Program-made: the position numbers and the translations under genes | Notes under the pieces: model-generated | What the model was told of the DNA's origin: nothing | Database searches by the model: none | Seen by the model: the letters and a program-made list of their open reading frames with translations, nothing else | Assembly: GCF_002234675.1 (NCBI RefSeq) | Contig: NC_019871.2 | Coordinates: forward strand, 25,329,466-25,393,465 | DNA from: Oryzias latipes | Taxonomy: Eukaryota > Chordata > Actinopteri > Beloniformes > Adrianichthyidae | Length of the DNA: 64,000 nucleotides | Direction of reading: 5' to 3' | Part shown: positions 1-12,500 of the stretch, in pieces | How the letters are laid out: every line of letters starts with the position of its first letter | Position numbering within the stretch: position 1 is the first letter of the stretch

Positions 1-1794
1 TGAAACTATAATTTATTTAAAAATATTTTTTAATCTTTGTGCAAAAGCAGGTTTTGACAAACATGCAATCACATTTTGCATTATTACATTTTAGACAAAA
101 AAAGAGCAACATTTTATTCATGTTAAATTGTGTAATTGTAACTACAAACAAAATGTAACTTTAACAAAAAGGTTATTTGAGGCTGATTAAATGGTTTCAG
201 TTTAGTTTTAATGCGTTTGTTGGACACTTCACCTTAATCCTGTTTCTTTTATTTTGTTATGACTTATATTTAAACTTCAGGTTTTTCAAAATGGAATAAA
301 GTCTGAAATGTCATCCAGACATTATTAGGAGCTAATTTTTTTTATAAATGTACGTTGGACTAAACTCACTGGAATCTCTGACTTTAATTCCTTTGTTTTC
401 AACTCAAACTTGAAACAGAACTAAACTGTTTCTCTCTGATTTCATCAAGATTTGCAAACTGTTTGAACAGATGTTTACACTTGTTTATCTTCATGACGGG
501 TAACAGCAGCGCAGTAAGAGACGCCGTCACATTAACCCAATGCATCATGGGAGTTGTAGTGAATGCAGTGGTGCTGATGCTGGACAGACTTTGGTCTCTG
601 AGCTTCATTCTTTTATTGACTTTTCTCTGATACTGGATCCCACGGGAAGCTACTACAGCTGCACGGATGATCCGTGGTCCGTACGGATCACTAACTCCGG
701 TTCTAAACAGACGTGTGCCGCCACGGATTTCCCCACCTCCCTCCGCGCGCTTCATTTAAATGAATTGTCCGTTCATGTTCATGTGATTCGCGCATCAAAC
801 TGCTGTCCTCCGCTTCTGTTCGGCTTCGTCAAAATTGCTGCTGGTTGTTTGTTTCTAAAAGTACGTTTAGAAACCTGAAGCTCCCGCCGCGGGTGGGAGG
901 AGCTACCGACAAATGTTTTTCTTGCTCTTATGAAAGACAGATGCTGAGGGATCCGGTGCATTTATGTGGAAGAGCTCCACAAAGAAAATAAAGATGTGTT
1001 CATACCTTTAATAAATTACTTCTATACATTTTCATTTTCTTAAAAAAAATCAGCAGGTAGAAGGTTTTTCTGTGTCAAATAGTGTCATAATTTGGCCGAT
1101 AGATTTTTTTTTTTATCTACTTACCCGGTGACTCAAAAATTAAATTTTAGCCCCTGTGTGGAGGTATTAGTTATTTCAAATCTGACAAAAACAGCATAAC
1201 GTGCGCTTCACATTATGCAGAAGGCGCGTTCCTTCTAAAACTGGTCATTTCACCAACCTGGATCCCAAAAACAAATAAATCTGTTTTTCTCGTTTGGCCC
1301 TTAAGGCTCTGGAGGTCAAGTAGCCCCAACGGCTTACAGCATCATTTAGTCAATCCCAGTCTTAGAAAGTGCTGGCGGCTGCAGATCATTGGCCTGCAGC
1401 CCAGTGGAAATCGGAATCCAGGGACTCTTTTGGCCCAGGTGCCGGACTTTGGACGTGCCTGGATTAAAACATCAAACACTGGCAGGACCCTCTAAAAGTG
1501 AAAGTAAAAGTTAATATCATTAGGGTAGGATCTGCTCGTAGCTTTTCTGAATAGAAACATCTTGACCTTGGTTTTAAAACAGAGTCGATGTGACGTAGCG
1601 ACAAAGGAGGAACCTCCAAACACGAGGAGCGTCAGTTTGAAAGGCCAGATCTTCTTGTTTTGTTGAATTGTTTGTAGACCTCAAGGATTGAGATGTTATG
1701 GGGGGATTAAAAGGCCGGTAATAGCTGTCGGAGGTGTTCCGTGCAAAGTTCTAAAATTAAAATTCTAAATCCTTAGAACTTGTTTGTTTTTCAG
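1..1794 (+). other. Intron DNA upstream of the first visible BRWD1-like exon
   Basis: I see no exon here with both a good acceptor and donor and an open frame fitting the downstream gene. The left part is AT-rich. Positions 480-960 are more GC- and CpG-rich and contain a ZNF143-like motif, so this could be a promoter remnant or alternative start. Short open frames on both strands in this stretch look like chance. The first half of the gene, including WD repeats and bromodomains if it is BRWD1, must lie left of the window. Confidence 0.5.
538..560 (-). promoter_or_regulatory. ZNF143/Staf-like (SBS) motif
   Basis: On the minus strand the sequence reads ACTACAACTCCCATGATGC followed by ATTG. This is close to the long ZNF143/THAP11-associated motif, ACTACAATTCCCA(G/T)NATGC. 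Such sites normally sit in CpG-rich promoters, and the flanking 300 bp are locally CpG-richer than the rest of the intron. Whether it drives a transcript is inference. Confidence 0.4.
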
Positions 1795-4210
1795 GGTCTG
1801 AGAGCGAGAGTGAACTAAGCGAGTCTGAGGAAGAGGAGCATTCAGGTCTTTCAAGGCATCTCCAAAAACAGAAAGTGAGAGTCACGAGAAGCAGCCATCG
1901 CAAGCAGAAGAGAAAAGGTACGACTTTCCGCGTGACGCTGCAAACTCTTCGCTCTGACTGGTCTAAGACATGTCTCTTGGCATATTTTGCAACCACTAGC
2001 TGCTGAAAGTGACGGTGAAGAGGAGGAGGAAGGAGATGAAGAGTCTGAGAGTGGGGGAGAGGTGTCCTCAAAGTCTTCGGATCGGCGATATCCCAGCCGG
2101 AGAATGCGGCTGACCAGAACCGGTGCTGCGGGAGACAGAAAGAAGAAAGGTGAGCGTTGACGTCGGGCTCGAGGCCAGCTGACTCAGAAACCCGGCAGCC
2201 GGTGTGACCACGCCTCCTTTTCAGAGCTCAGACGGGAAGTGAACGGTCACGGCAGCAGGCCGTCTCGCCGGGAGAGGCGGCATCGCCAGGACTCTGACGG
2301 AGCCACCTCCCCGGGCTCCGACAGGGACGAGGGGGTCACGGTCCGCAGATCGCTCAAAAGGAAGACTGCCAGGGCTGCTGTGAACAAGATGAAACTTCTG
2401 GAAGCTTCGGAGGAGGAGGAGGAGGATGAAGATGAGAAAAAACCGACAAGGAGCAGCAGCCGCCTTCAGCACACAGCCCGTGTCAGCAAACGCACAGCTG
2501 TGATCCAGAGCTCCTCAGACTCTGATGGAGACGCTGGAGGTAGGCCGACGCCCAGGAAGTCTTACGGAGAAATCTGGGATTGGAGGGTTTATGCTGTTTT
2601 GTTTGCTCAGCTTCTCAGGAAAGCAAGGAGTTGTGCTCTGAATCCAAGGATGAAGATGGAAACCAGAGTTCCTCCTCATCTCTGGCCAAACAGAACGGAG
2701 AAACGGAGAGGGTCAAGAGCAAATCCAGGCGAGCCGCCAGGAAGAAAGGAAGTGGTGAGGATTCACCGGAACCGTCTAAATGTCTTTACTGCTCTGTTTA
2801 ACATCTTCTGATGATTTGAACCTTTATTTCTTTTTTAAAGATCCTTTATGTCGTGTGAACGGCTACAGTAAAAGCGGCAGCAAGTCTGACAGCATCTCTG
2901 AACAAGAGGAGAGCACAGCGGTCAGTTCTCAGGAAGCTGAGGATGAGGACAAGGAAGAAGATGCAAACCCAACAAAGAAACCTCCCAGAGGCAGAGCAGC
3001 CTCACACGCAAGGAAACGTACAAGTGAGGAGGAAGAGGACGCCAAACTCCGACCCTCTGAAACCTCAGATGAAGACGACAGGGACGTCCGCTCCCTGAAA
3101 CACCATAATGGAAGAGGCGCGGACGAACCGCTCCAAAGGGAAGCGAGGAGAAAAAGCAAAGTTTCGCCATTGAAAAGCCAAGACAAACAGAAACCTGCCT
3201 CAGCGACGAAGCTGGAGGGCGCGGGATCGGGGGAACTGGGCCCGTCTCCGAAGAGATCCAGCCAACGTAAGAAAAGACTCATGAAAGATGAACCAGAAAA
3301 CGACCGCTCAAGCGACGGATCGGACTTTGAAGCAAAAAGGCCAGTGAGGAGTGCGAGGAAAAGGCCGCACGGGAAGACCTCCTCCGCTTCGGAAAGCTCT
3401 GGACTGGAGTACAAACCCAACAGGAAGTCCAGGAGGAAAAGCTCCTCGGACGAAGAGTCCGATCATTCCAATCACATGTCAAACAGACGACGGAACCTTC
3501 GGGCGCTGCCCAAAAAGAAATACGCCAGTGAGAATTCCCACTCTGAGGAGGAGGAGGAGGAGGAGGAGCGGGCCCCCGGAGGACAGAGGACACTGAGAAA
3601 CGGTAACAAAAGAACCCCCGAGTCCAGAGAGGAGCGCTGTAACAGCAGGACACTTCCCAGTGAAACGAGGAATCAGGTAGTTTCCAAGAGGAAAAGGATT
3701 TACACCTCAGACTCTGAGGAGGAGGAGGAGGAGGAGGAGCCAGTACACAAAAATAATGGCAACAGCAGATCAGGCCCTTCCAAAAGGGAATCCAAACGAG
3801 CAGCTGATGTCCACGAAGACAGAAACACTTCCAAGTCCGACTCCAGCCAGGAGGAGGAGGACCAGGAGGAAGATGTGGGCCGTGCAAGGACGAAGAGGAA
3901 AAGCGTGCGACAGCCGAAGCCCAACAGAAAGGAAGGCCGCCGGCGCAGCAGCAGCAGCTCTGACTTGGAAAGCGAGCGGTCGTCTTCAGCCTCCGAAAGC
4001 TCATCAGTTCGCTCAGGGCCCCACAGCAGTCCAAAGACGAGCGGCACCCGGGCCGGGGACAGGACTTCCAGCCGCCAGCTGAGGCAGCGCCGCCAGCGGG
4101 CGCCTTCAGAGGAGGACAGCGACGAGTCGTACAGCAAACCGCAGAGAAAGAGGCGCGTGAACACCCGCAACCGCGGGAAACGGACGATCAACTATCACGA
4201 CAGCGAATAA
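1795..4210 (+). CDS. brwd1: BRWD1-like bromodomain/WD-repeat protein, C-terminal tail (3' partial gene)
   Basis: Five exons are supported by splice signals and one continuous frame: 1795-1917, 2000-2149, 2225-2539, 2611-2754 and 2841-4210 (stop TAA). They encode about 700 residues of low-complexity tail: acidic Glu runs, Ser-rich stretches, many Lys/Arg pairs and Ser-Asp-Ser casein-kinase-2-like sites, with no folded domain visible. The segment around 2340-2500 (RRSLKRKTARAAVNKMKLL followed by acidic residues and a basic SKR block) resembles the repeated R-A-A-x-N-K-I-K-L-M unit of BRWD1 tails. The start (SESESELSESEEEE, then VRVTRSS) also fits that family. BRWD proteins are nuclear: WD repeats and tandem bromodomains read acetylated histones, and PHIP and BRWD3 also act as CUL4-DDB1 substrate receptors. 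The last exon (1370 bp) holds most of the tail. PHIP or BRWD3 is the main alternative, because the assignment rests on a weakly conserved tail. Most other frames through this region are open only because of GAG/GAA repeats. Confidence 0.65.
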
Positions 4211-5310
4211 ACTGACGAATCGGCCGAAACGTGAGGCTCGGCTGGATTCTATGCTAACGGGGAGACGGGCCACGCCATGGTAGTAGCACTGGAGTCCTGG
4301 AGAATTAAATGCTGTGAATCTGTCTCATTCAGGGATATTTATATTTTCTATGAAAAAAAACAAACATGTTTATAGATGTTATTTGAGCTTTTACCTGCTG
4401 GGTCATCACAAGGACACAGAGCGAAACCCCGCCTCCCATGATGCTTGCTGGGATTTGGCCGGCAGTGGAAACGTTCTTGGGAATCTCGTCAGCTTTTTTG
4501 GGTGCTATCTAAAAAATATAAATAAATTAAAAAAAAAATACCTCTGTTTAATCGAGCATATTGCCGGCTTGCACTAAGAAACACTGTAATGAGGTATTTC
4601 ATACACTAGTTTTGCATTAGAAACTCAGGGGTCAACTAAGTTTACTGTAGTCTCAGACGCGCAGTCGTTTACGATTCCAGATGGGGAGATGTGGAAGCAC
4701 ATGGACTGACTGGGACGAGCAGACTTTTGACTACAGCACTCCTTTGTAAATCCACACACCTAACGCTCGACTGTATTGTGAGTAGACATGAGCCAAATGA
4801 GCAAAACAGAATCACTTTTCCCCCACCAGTTTTGTTTTGTTCCGCATTAGCCCTTGTTTTGTAGAGAATAGATGTACATATGTGATTTGAGAAAACAGCA
4901 GATCGGTTGTTCAGACGGCATTTATTTAAATCTTAGGGTTTTTTTTCTCTAAACATTTAACTGCATTGTCTTGCCATAAGTCACAAATTGGTCCCTTTTT
5001 TTTTTTTTTGCTTTTGCCAAGAACAAATAACCAAAAGTACTCGATGCAAAAATGCTGTGATTTCTCATATTGGGAAGACAGATTTATTGTTTCCTGTGTT
5101 ACCTTGTTTCAGTATTAAATTCTTTTTTTGGGAGTTGAACGAGACGCGTTGCAAGTCATGTTTTTTTGTTTGTTTGTTTATGGTTCTAAATACAGCAGTT
5201 TGATGAATCATGTTTTTCATACGACACATTTAATAAACTGATTTCACAGGAAAAACTCATTGTGGTCGTGGAGTGCAATGAACAAGTTATTCTTCCTGTC
5301 AATAAAGAAA
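4211..5310 (+). other. 3' UTR of the BRWD1-like gene with two polyadenylation signals
   Basis: The stretch after the stop codon has no coding potential. AATAAA hexamers occur at 5232-5237 and 5301-5306, each followed by T/GT-rich sequence, as expected of cleavage sites. A TCCCATGATGC core lies at 4434-4444, similar to the ZNF143 motif near 540. Transcript end is inferred from the signals alone. Confidence 0.5.
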
Positions 5311-6587
5311 TGATTGAACTTGACTTTCAGACTGTTTATCACATTTATGCTACCCAAAGGTTCTTCTCTTGCTTTTGTGTTTAGGAACCGTTAAATGTCT
5401 ATTTTCTATTTCTAAGAACTTACAGGAAAAATGAAAACTATGGTTGGTGTTTATGTTTAGGGAAAAAGCCCCAGAGTGACATTATAATGTATGTCTGGTT
5501 CCTAATTTCTTTAAAAAATATCTTGGAACTGCTAGAAGGGAAAAACATATTCATTTACTTTAGAGGTTATTGACAAGATTGTGAAGAAATAGCTTAAGAT
5601 GATTCAAATTAAACATTGTATTTCTGGGTGCTTCTTTTATCAATCTGTTTCTCTTGATTTATATTAAAGATTGATTTGATGTGGACTTCCGGCGGAGTTG
5701 TTTGACATTGCTCTTAATTACGGGTCAAATTTTGATTTATGATCAATTAAATTAGTTTCCAAACAAAAAAATTTTTTTTTTCTTTGGAAACTAATTTGAT
5801 TGATTAGACGTTAAATAGCATTAAATAAAACGTTAAATAGCATGTTTACGGGTTTCTATTTTTAACCTACCATCGTTTTTTATATTATTTTTAAAAAGAA
5901 ATTACAATTTCAACAGTTTAGTTTTAGCTCAAAATCATTTCTGCTTCTCTATCTTAATAGTACTTATAATAAATACACGTTAAAATATATAACCTCGTAT
6001 AAATAAAATAAGAAGTTCTAAAGATTACTGCTGGAAATGTGCAGAACAGGTGCAGCTCCCTGCATCTTTGGGCTTTTATTTTTAAAGAGCAAAGAAACGT
6101 ATCGTCACTTCCGTGCGCACACACGACAGATTTCTAAAGCTTTTCGCTCTTTCGACAGATTTCTTCTTTTTAACACATACAATAATACAATTCTGTTTTC
6201 GTTGTGGCTTTTAAAAAATATAATTATATTTAGATAAGTAAATTCACTAAAATTATACTCTTGTAAAATTAACGTGAATGGTGTTTTGTAGCAATTGTCT
6301 TCACGAAAATGTCTGTACGTGATCCCTAATAGATTCGCCTTGATTAGCCAGGTAGCTAACATGTGAGGAACACTTGTGTTTATTCGTAGAGCAGTTTCTT
6401 CAATAATAATAACAACAACAACAAAGGACGTGTCTTGTTGTCTGAGTAAAAAAGCTTCTTGTGTGTTGACTATGTTTAACGAGTATTAGCGTTCGTAGAC
6501 GAGATGACCTCAACTCAAGTCTAAATAAATCTCTTAGCATGCCCTCTGTCAGACTTAACAGACTTTAGACAGCTTAGTTAAATAAAA
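5311..6587. other. Intergenic spacer and MIPEP promoter region
   Basis: AT-rich DNA between two plus-strand genes. It holds one clear hairpin (5743-5803, listed separately) and a nearby duplicated ACGTTAAATAGCAT segment around 5810-5845. The 200 bp before the MIPEP ATG must contain its core promoter, but I see no convincing TATA box or CpG island. Confidence 0.5.
5743..5803. repeat. Inverted repeat, 21-bp arms around an A/T-tract loop
   Basis: The left arm (5743-5763) and right arm (5783-5803) are reverse complements with one mismatch, sharing AAATTAGTTTCCAAA. The loop is about 19 bp of A7 followed by T-rich sequence. It looks like a small foldback repeat. I see no coding or termination role. 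Confidence 0.8.
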
Positions 6588-9500
6588 ATGTCTGCGTGTA
6601 AAAGGCTTGTTTGTCTCGTCAAGCAAAGGAGCCTGTGGGCTCCCACACGCAGAAATGTTTCCACGTGGTCCCCGGTTGGAACCGCTTTTAATGCCAGAGC
6701 CCACAAGAGGCAGGATTTCTTTGAGAAGAGCGTGGTAAGTCTGACAGAACTTCCAACGCGGTTGAAAGGGGAAACACGCAGGTGGTGCCTTTTGGTTGCA
6801 GGGTTTGTTCGGAGTGCCCGAGCTCAGCTCCCCCGAGGGGTTCCAGGTCGCCGCGAAGACGGCGTTGAGGAACACGGAGCGCCTGGTGGGGCAGGCTTGC
6901 TCCTCTCCTGCGGGCGTTGGGACGGTGGAGTGCTTTGACCAGCTGTCAGACGAGCTGTGCAAAGTGGCGGATCTGGTGAGTCCAACACCAACAAAAGGAA
7001 CTTTGCAGCAAAGCTGGAACAAATCAGATGTGCTACTATGATATTTCAAAAAACAAAACATAGTTTATTCAGTGACTATTAATCCATCAATTTTATATTC
7101 CTGCAATCCAAGCAGATGGATCTGTCTCTTAAGCAAGTTGTTAATTGCATCGACCTATATATACTATTGTAAAATCGTTTCAAAATGAGATAAATAAAAT
7201 ATATCGATATTGGTAAACACCATTTGGATTGAGTATGTTTATTTTACTAAAACATAGGCCTTCACAATAAATCGCAGATTTATCTTTTATCACTATATCA
7301 AGTTGTGCAATATGCATATCGCAAAAGTTGGTAACATTTGCGATAAATTGTAACCTTAAATGTGCTAAAACAATCTTATGTCAGCTTGATGTGTTTAACG
7401 AACCCAATAAATCCAGTAATGTGTCTGACCAATCGGATGGAGCCCTTCTCATGTAGACAAGGGTCATTTGGAGAGTAATTTAAGATATCTTGACTTTTAT
7501 TTAAATTAAACGGTTGCAGTGAAATGAAAATTACGTATTTGGTCGTTTTGCTATTTGTTCATTTATCGCAAGTTATATCGTCATTGCAATATTGGGCACT
7601 AATACTGGGTGTTTTTCTCATATCGTGGAGCCCGACTATAACATAAAAAAGACTTTGTGCCATCACAGCGGACAACAGACAAACAAATGACCGAACCATC
7701 GTTATGTTGCTGTTTTGAACCAAAATCAAACAAAGCTGTGTCGCTTTGCAGGACATAGTTTCTGCAGAGCGGCAGGAGTTCATTAGAAATTCACCTCTGA
7801 GTTTGGTCGGGGCCGTTGGCGCAGAGCAACCCCCCTTACCCAATCTGTCTACATGCTTTCCCACTAGCTTACAGTCCCTCACAACCCCAATCTGACATTA
7901 CCGGTGCAACAAAAATGGTGAGCAGTATTGGAGCTTTCCAGCCGTCCAGTTTTGATCCAGATTCTTGCTCAGCTAAGTAAAACAAAGGTGGAAGCATAAG
8001 AATAGAGCAGAGCAGGAAGCATGTGGCCCACCCATTGTGTTTTCTACGTCACATATAAGCTGCTTTTCAAACTGCATTTTTTCAGCTGCTCCTGATTCAC
8101 AAAGATTAGAAAAAAAAAGAAACTCAGAAATGCAATTTTGAGTTTAATTTTCTTTATACGTGTCCTTCATCAGAGAAAAGCCACAAAAGCATGTTAAAAA
8201 CACCCAAAATGTTCCTTAGAATGGGCCTTTAAACATTTTTGGTGGTTGTTCTGGGCTCTTTAGCATCACGGCCGTTTTTGGTCTGACATCGGTTTTCCTC
8301 TTTGAAGATCATTGGGAACATCCAGCTGCTGGGAGATTGTCTCATAGCCTTTAACGAAAATGTCTGGCTTTTCTTCTTATCTCCATCTCATCTGTGGTTC
8401 ATGTTTAGACATCATGTCACCAGACAGCAGCGTATACTGTTGTCATGTTTCACAGAGGCAGACTGACCCATTCTAATTCTAATGACCCCTGTCATTAGAA
8501 GACATATCTTCATTTAACATGTTCTTGTGATCAAACCATTTTCGCTCAGTTCTGCTTCATTAGTTTGTAAAGCAAAGAAAGCAGAGGTTAAGTCTGCTTT
8601 TTAATTGGTGATTCCAGTGTGTTTTAGTCTAATCTTCCAGTTCTTGAAGCCTTTCTAATTTGAGATTTTCCCACTTTCTTAACACGCAGGCGGACTTCAT
8701 AAAAGTTGCCCATCCAGATCCAGAGTACCGGGAAGCTGCAGAGAAGACCTGCATCGAAATTGGCACCGTTGTGGAGAAGTGAGACTCGATCCTCAGCAAC
8801 CCTGAAAAAAAAAAGGTTTTGTCAGAACTGGAGGGGGAATGTTTCCTGTTTTTCAGACTGAACACTAATGTGGAGCTATGCCAGAGCCTGAAGAAGTTGC
8901 TGGACGACCCAAAGATTGTGGCTCAGCTGGACCCTGACACAAGGTGATTGTTCTGCTGTATCTGTGTGGTTCTGGTCCACACAGCCGTCTGTTTAAAAAG
9001 GGGGATGTAAGAGACGTAAGGGGAGTAAACAATCATTGATGTGTACTCATTTTTTAAACATTTCTACCATATTTGAGTGCTTTCTATGTTTGTTTCTTGT
9101 AATTTTGTAAGATTACTGTTTGTATCAATTTAAGTTTGAACAGTTGGGGGAAACAAAGAGCTTGGACTTGAAAAGAAGTTAATCTTCCTTTTTGATCTTT
9201 TCATATTCATTGTTAAACTTCTATTTATTATGTTTAGGTTTTATTTGATCTTTTTGAAATGAGTAAAAAAAGAAAAATGGGTAAATAGGCAGGAAATAAT
9301 TTGAAATTGTACATCTAGAGGTTATATTTTTTTTCGTTCCCTCTTTTAGGCGAGTGGCAGAGTTGTTCATGTTTGACTTTGAAATCAGTGGAATTCATCT
9401 GGATGAAAAACTGGTGAGTCGGACACAATCGAACGTCTTGTCGACAATACAAATGCGTATTTTTATCTGAGCCATCCTGTCCTCTTTCGCTGCAGAGGAA

Positions 9501-12500
9501 AGAAGCCGTCGGCCTTCACGTCAAGTTGTTGGATCTGAACAACGCGTTTCTGATCGGTTCTCACACGCCCAACAGAATAGCTAAAGCCGCCATCCCCCAA
9601 CACCTGCACATGCACTTTGGAAGTGAGGGCAGCTTCATTCAAGTCGGGGGGCTGCACGCGGACTCGCCTGATGACTTGGTGCGTGAGCGGTCTGAATAAA
9701 TTATTCAAGTTTTCCTCATCAGAACAGAGCGGATGCATAAAAAGTCTTTGTGAAATTTTCATATTTATTAGGTTTTTACTTTGTAAAATCATATTCAGCG
9801 TTTAAAAATAAATAAATAAATAAAATAGTGTGCATGTGTCTGAATTGCATTAAAAATCCAGGACACTAGATAGTTTTTTTTTTCAGGGGTTGGGAGCATT
9901 GAGGTAATTTGAACAGTGTCCACTTTTTCCCAGCAGGTGGCGCCTTTGTCTCATTCAAGGCTTTGGGTGTCATAATGCTTCTTTGATCCTACATTTTTGT
10001 TTGGCATCTAAATGACTCTTTCATAGTTACTAACTATCATTAGGCTGTCTGAGCTGATGGACTGAACTGTTAATCATTTATGTTTACGGGAGGACTCACT
10101 CTGACACAAAAAGTGTTAAAAGCAGTAAGACAGGATTTTTAGAAAACAATCAGCACAATTGAATGAACCCTTGTGCTATCCTAGGCATGTTAACGTTGGG
10201 AGTGGGGTCATCTAGACCCACTAGACGGTGCTCTGAACCTTTTTTCTTCAATGATTTGTGATCTTCACTGGTGTCCATGGATTACATGAAATCTTTCCAC
10301 CTTTATCCACCTTTGTCATGGTAGGGAGAACACGTCAGAGTAAGGGTGGGGTCATCTAAGATAGCACAAGGGTTATAGCCGACATTCAAACAGTCAGGAA
10401 AGGGTTTTAGAAATAAAGCAATTAGAAGTACAGATGGTTTTCAATGCAGATTTGTTTGTAAAAGCCTTTTAATGTATCTCTGTCCCATCTCCACTTTGCA
10501 GCTGCGAGAGATTGCCTACAGGGTTTATCTCTACCCAAATGCAGACCTGCTGGACTGCTTGGAGGAGCTTCTGAGGTGCAGATACAAGCTGGCCAAGCTG
10601 GTGGGCTACAAGTCCTACGGACACAGAGCCCTAAAGGGAACCATGGCCAAATCCCCAGGTTTTCAGAAATAAATACATATTTTGTCTTTATTATATTGTC
10701 ACACATAAGCTCTTGTATTATTTTTTGTTTTGACCAAAATTCCTAATTTTTCAAAGTTTGTTTTTAGTTTGAAATGATTTTTGCTTTTTTGTTGCAGAAA
10801 CGGTCATGAGCTTTCTTCAGCTGCTAACTGACAAGCTGTCGGACAGGTACCACAACCTTCGGCTTTCTGCAGAGCTCCCTATCCCGTCTGTAAAACCATC
10901 AGATGTTTTCTTAAATGGATTTAGATGCGTTTTAACAAGGAAATGGGCAATAAAAGGCGTTTTCTGGCGAGCTGCTTGGATGGATAAAAACACGACTTCT
11001 TCACTTGTGTGATCAGCCCAACTGTTTTCGGCGTCTCATCCAGTGATCGATTGACACAGAGTCTCTGCATTTGACCTTCCAAGAGCAATTCAATGTTTGA
11101 CACGTTACAAACGGCAAAAAAGACAAAAATATTAGGGTAGACCAGGAGACGGAGCCCGTTTCTCAGGCTCGATTGCAGGCGTGTTAGTCTGGCAGCCCGT
11201 CCAGGGTGTTTTCCATCTGCCTTCAGCCAAAGGCATGCTGGGATAGGCCGTGGCCCCCATTGACCCTGAGCAAAGTGAGGTGCGCGCAGGCAGGAATGAA
11301 TGCCTGCAGTCAGGTAGCTCCTAACTTGTTCTTCCCTTTTATCTCTCAGAACCAAAAAGGACTTTCAGATGATGAGAGACATGAAGAAGAAACTCAACCC
11401 TCGTAACCCAGTGAGCTTTTGAACAAATCTTTTTATTTCAGCATTGTAGTCGATACAGGTGAGGGTGTGTCCGTCAGCGACACAACATGATCCTGTTTCT
11501 CACTGGTCAAACACAATAGCCCCAGAATATTTGAGTTGGTCAGTTTTTTAATTGACAGGTTTAAACTAAAATAATCCTCCGTTGTCCCCGCAGGAGCTGA
11601 TGGCGTGGGATCACCCTTTCCTCAGTGGCGTGCTGCGAGCTGAAAGGCAAGCTTTGTTTTTCAGCCTTCAGTCATTTGATAAAGTCAGCCCCGTTTGTGT
11701 CCTTGTGGCGGCTTTTCCATCTTTTCCAGCTCAACATTGTTGTGGCGAGCGAGTTGTTACTGTATCCCTGGCGATTGTCATCTACTACAAAGGCGCGTTA
11801 AAGGAGAAGCATGGGAGCTCGGGAACCAACTTTGTCTGAGATGAACAGATCAGTCTGGAATATGGACAGAATTTCTTTTAATGTTTGGGTTCTCTCTCTC
11901 TCTTTTTTAGTTTCCTTTAAACCTAATTTTGAGATGTTTTGGTGCATTTTTTTTAAATTGTAGAGTTAAAGATCCACAGAAAACACAACTTTCCATCTGG
12001 ACACAATAAAGCTACCCACTCCATTTGTTTTCAGCAAATATGCTTTAGTGATTTACCCCCAGCCAGAGACGGATTTGTTCTTTTGGGTCTTTTAAGGTGG
12101 AATTTTAGTCTTGTGCCTCTGTTCAGTATAGTCTGGTGCTTTTCCCCTCTGAAAAAACATATTTTGAGTTTTTCCCACCACCAGTTTGTGCTGATCTTTC
12201 TGATCTTAAACTTCACAAAAATACAGACTTGTATTTATGTATGTGCTGTTATTTATTGCTTACAATGGTATAAAGCTTAAAAACTGTGAATATGTGATGT
12301 ATTTTGGGCTCCATAAGGAGATCTATTTTAGGCTTTTGTGGCTCCATGAGGAGACAGCAGATGGAAACTAGTTTAAAGCTACAATCTGGCATATTTGCAG
12401 TAGTTTTGTTTCCAAGTATACAATGTCCGCTTCCTTCTAATATATACTATTGTAAACCACAACCTTAAATGATGCATCGAGGCTAAAAAATTCTCCTGAG

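Noticed and set aside
399..878. Two overlapping open frames of about 115 codons on opposite strands
   Set aside because: No homology, no splice sites in agreement with the gene, and composition typical of chance frames in a CpG-richer pocket.
2929..4191. Long open frames on the minus strand opposite the BRWD1-like last exon
   Set aside because: They are by-products of GAG/GAA and AGC repeats on the coding strand and give Ser/Pro/Leu-rich nonsense with no splice support.
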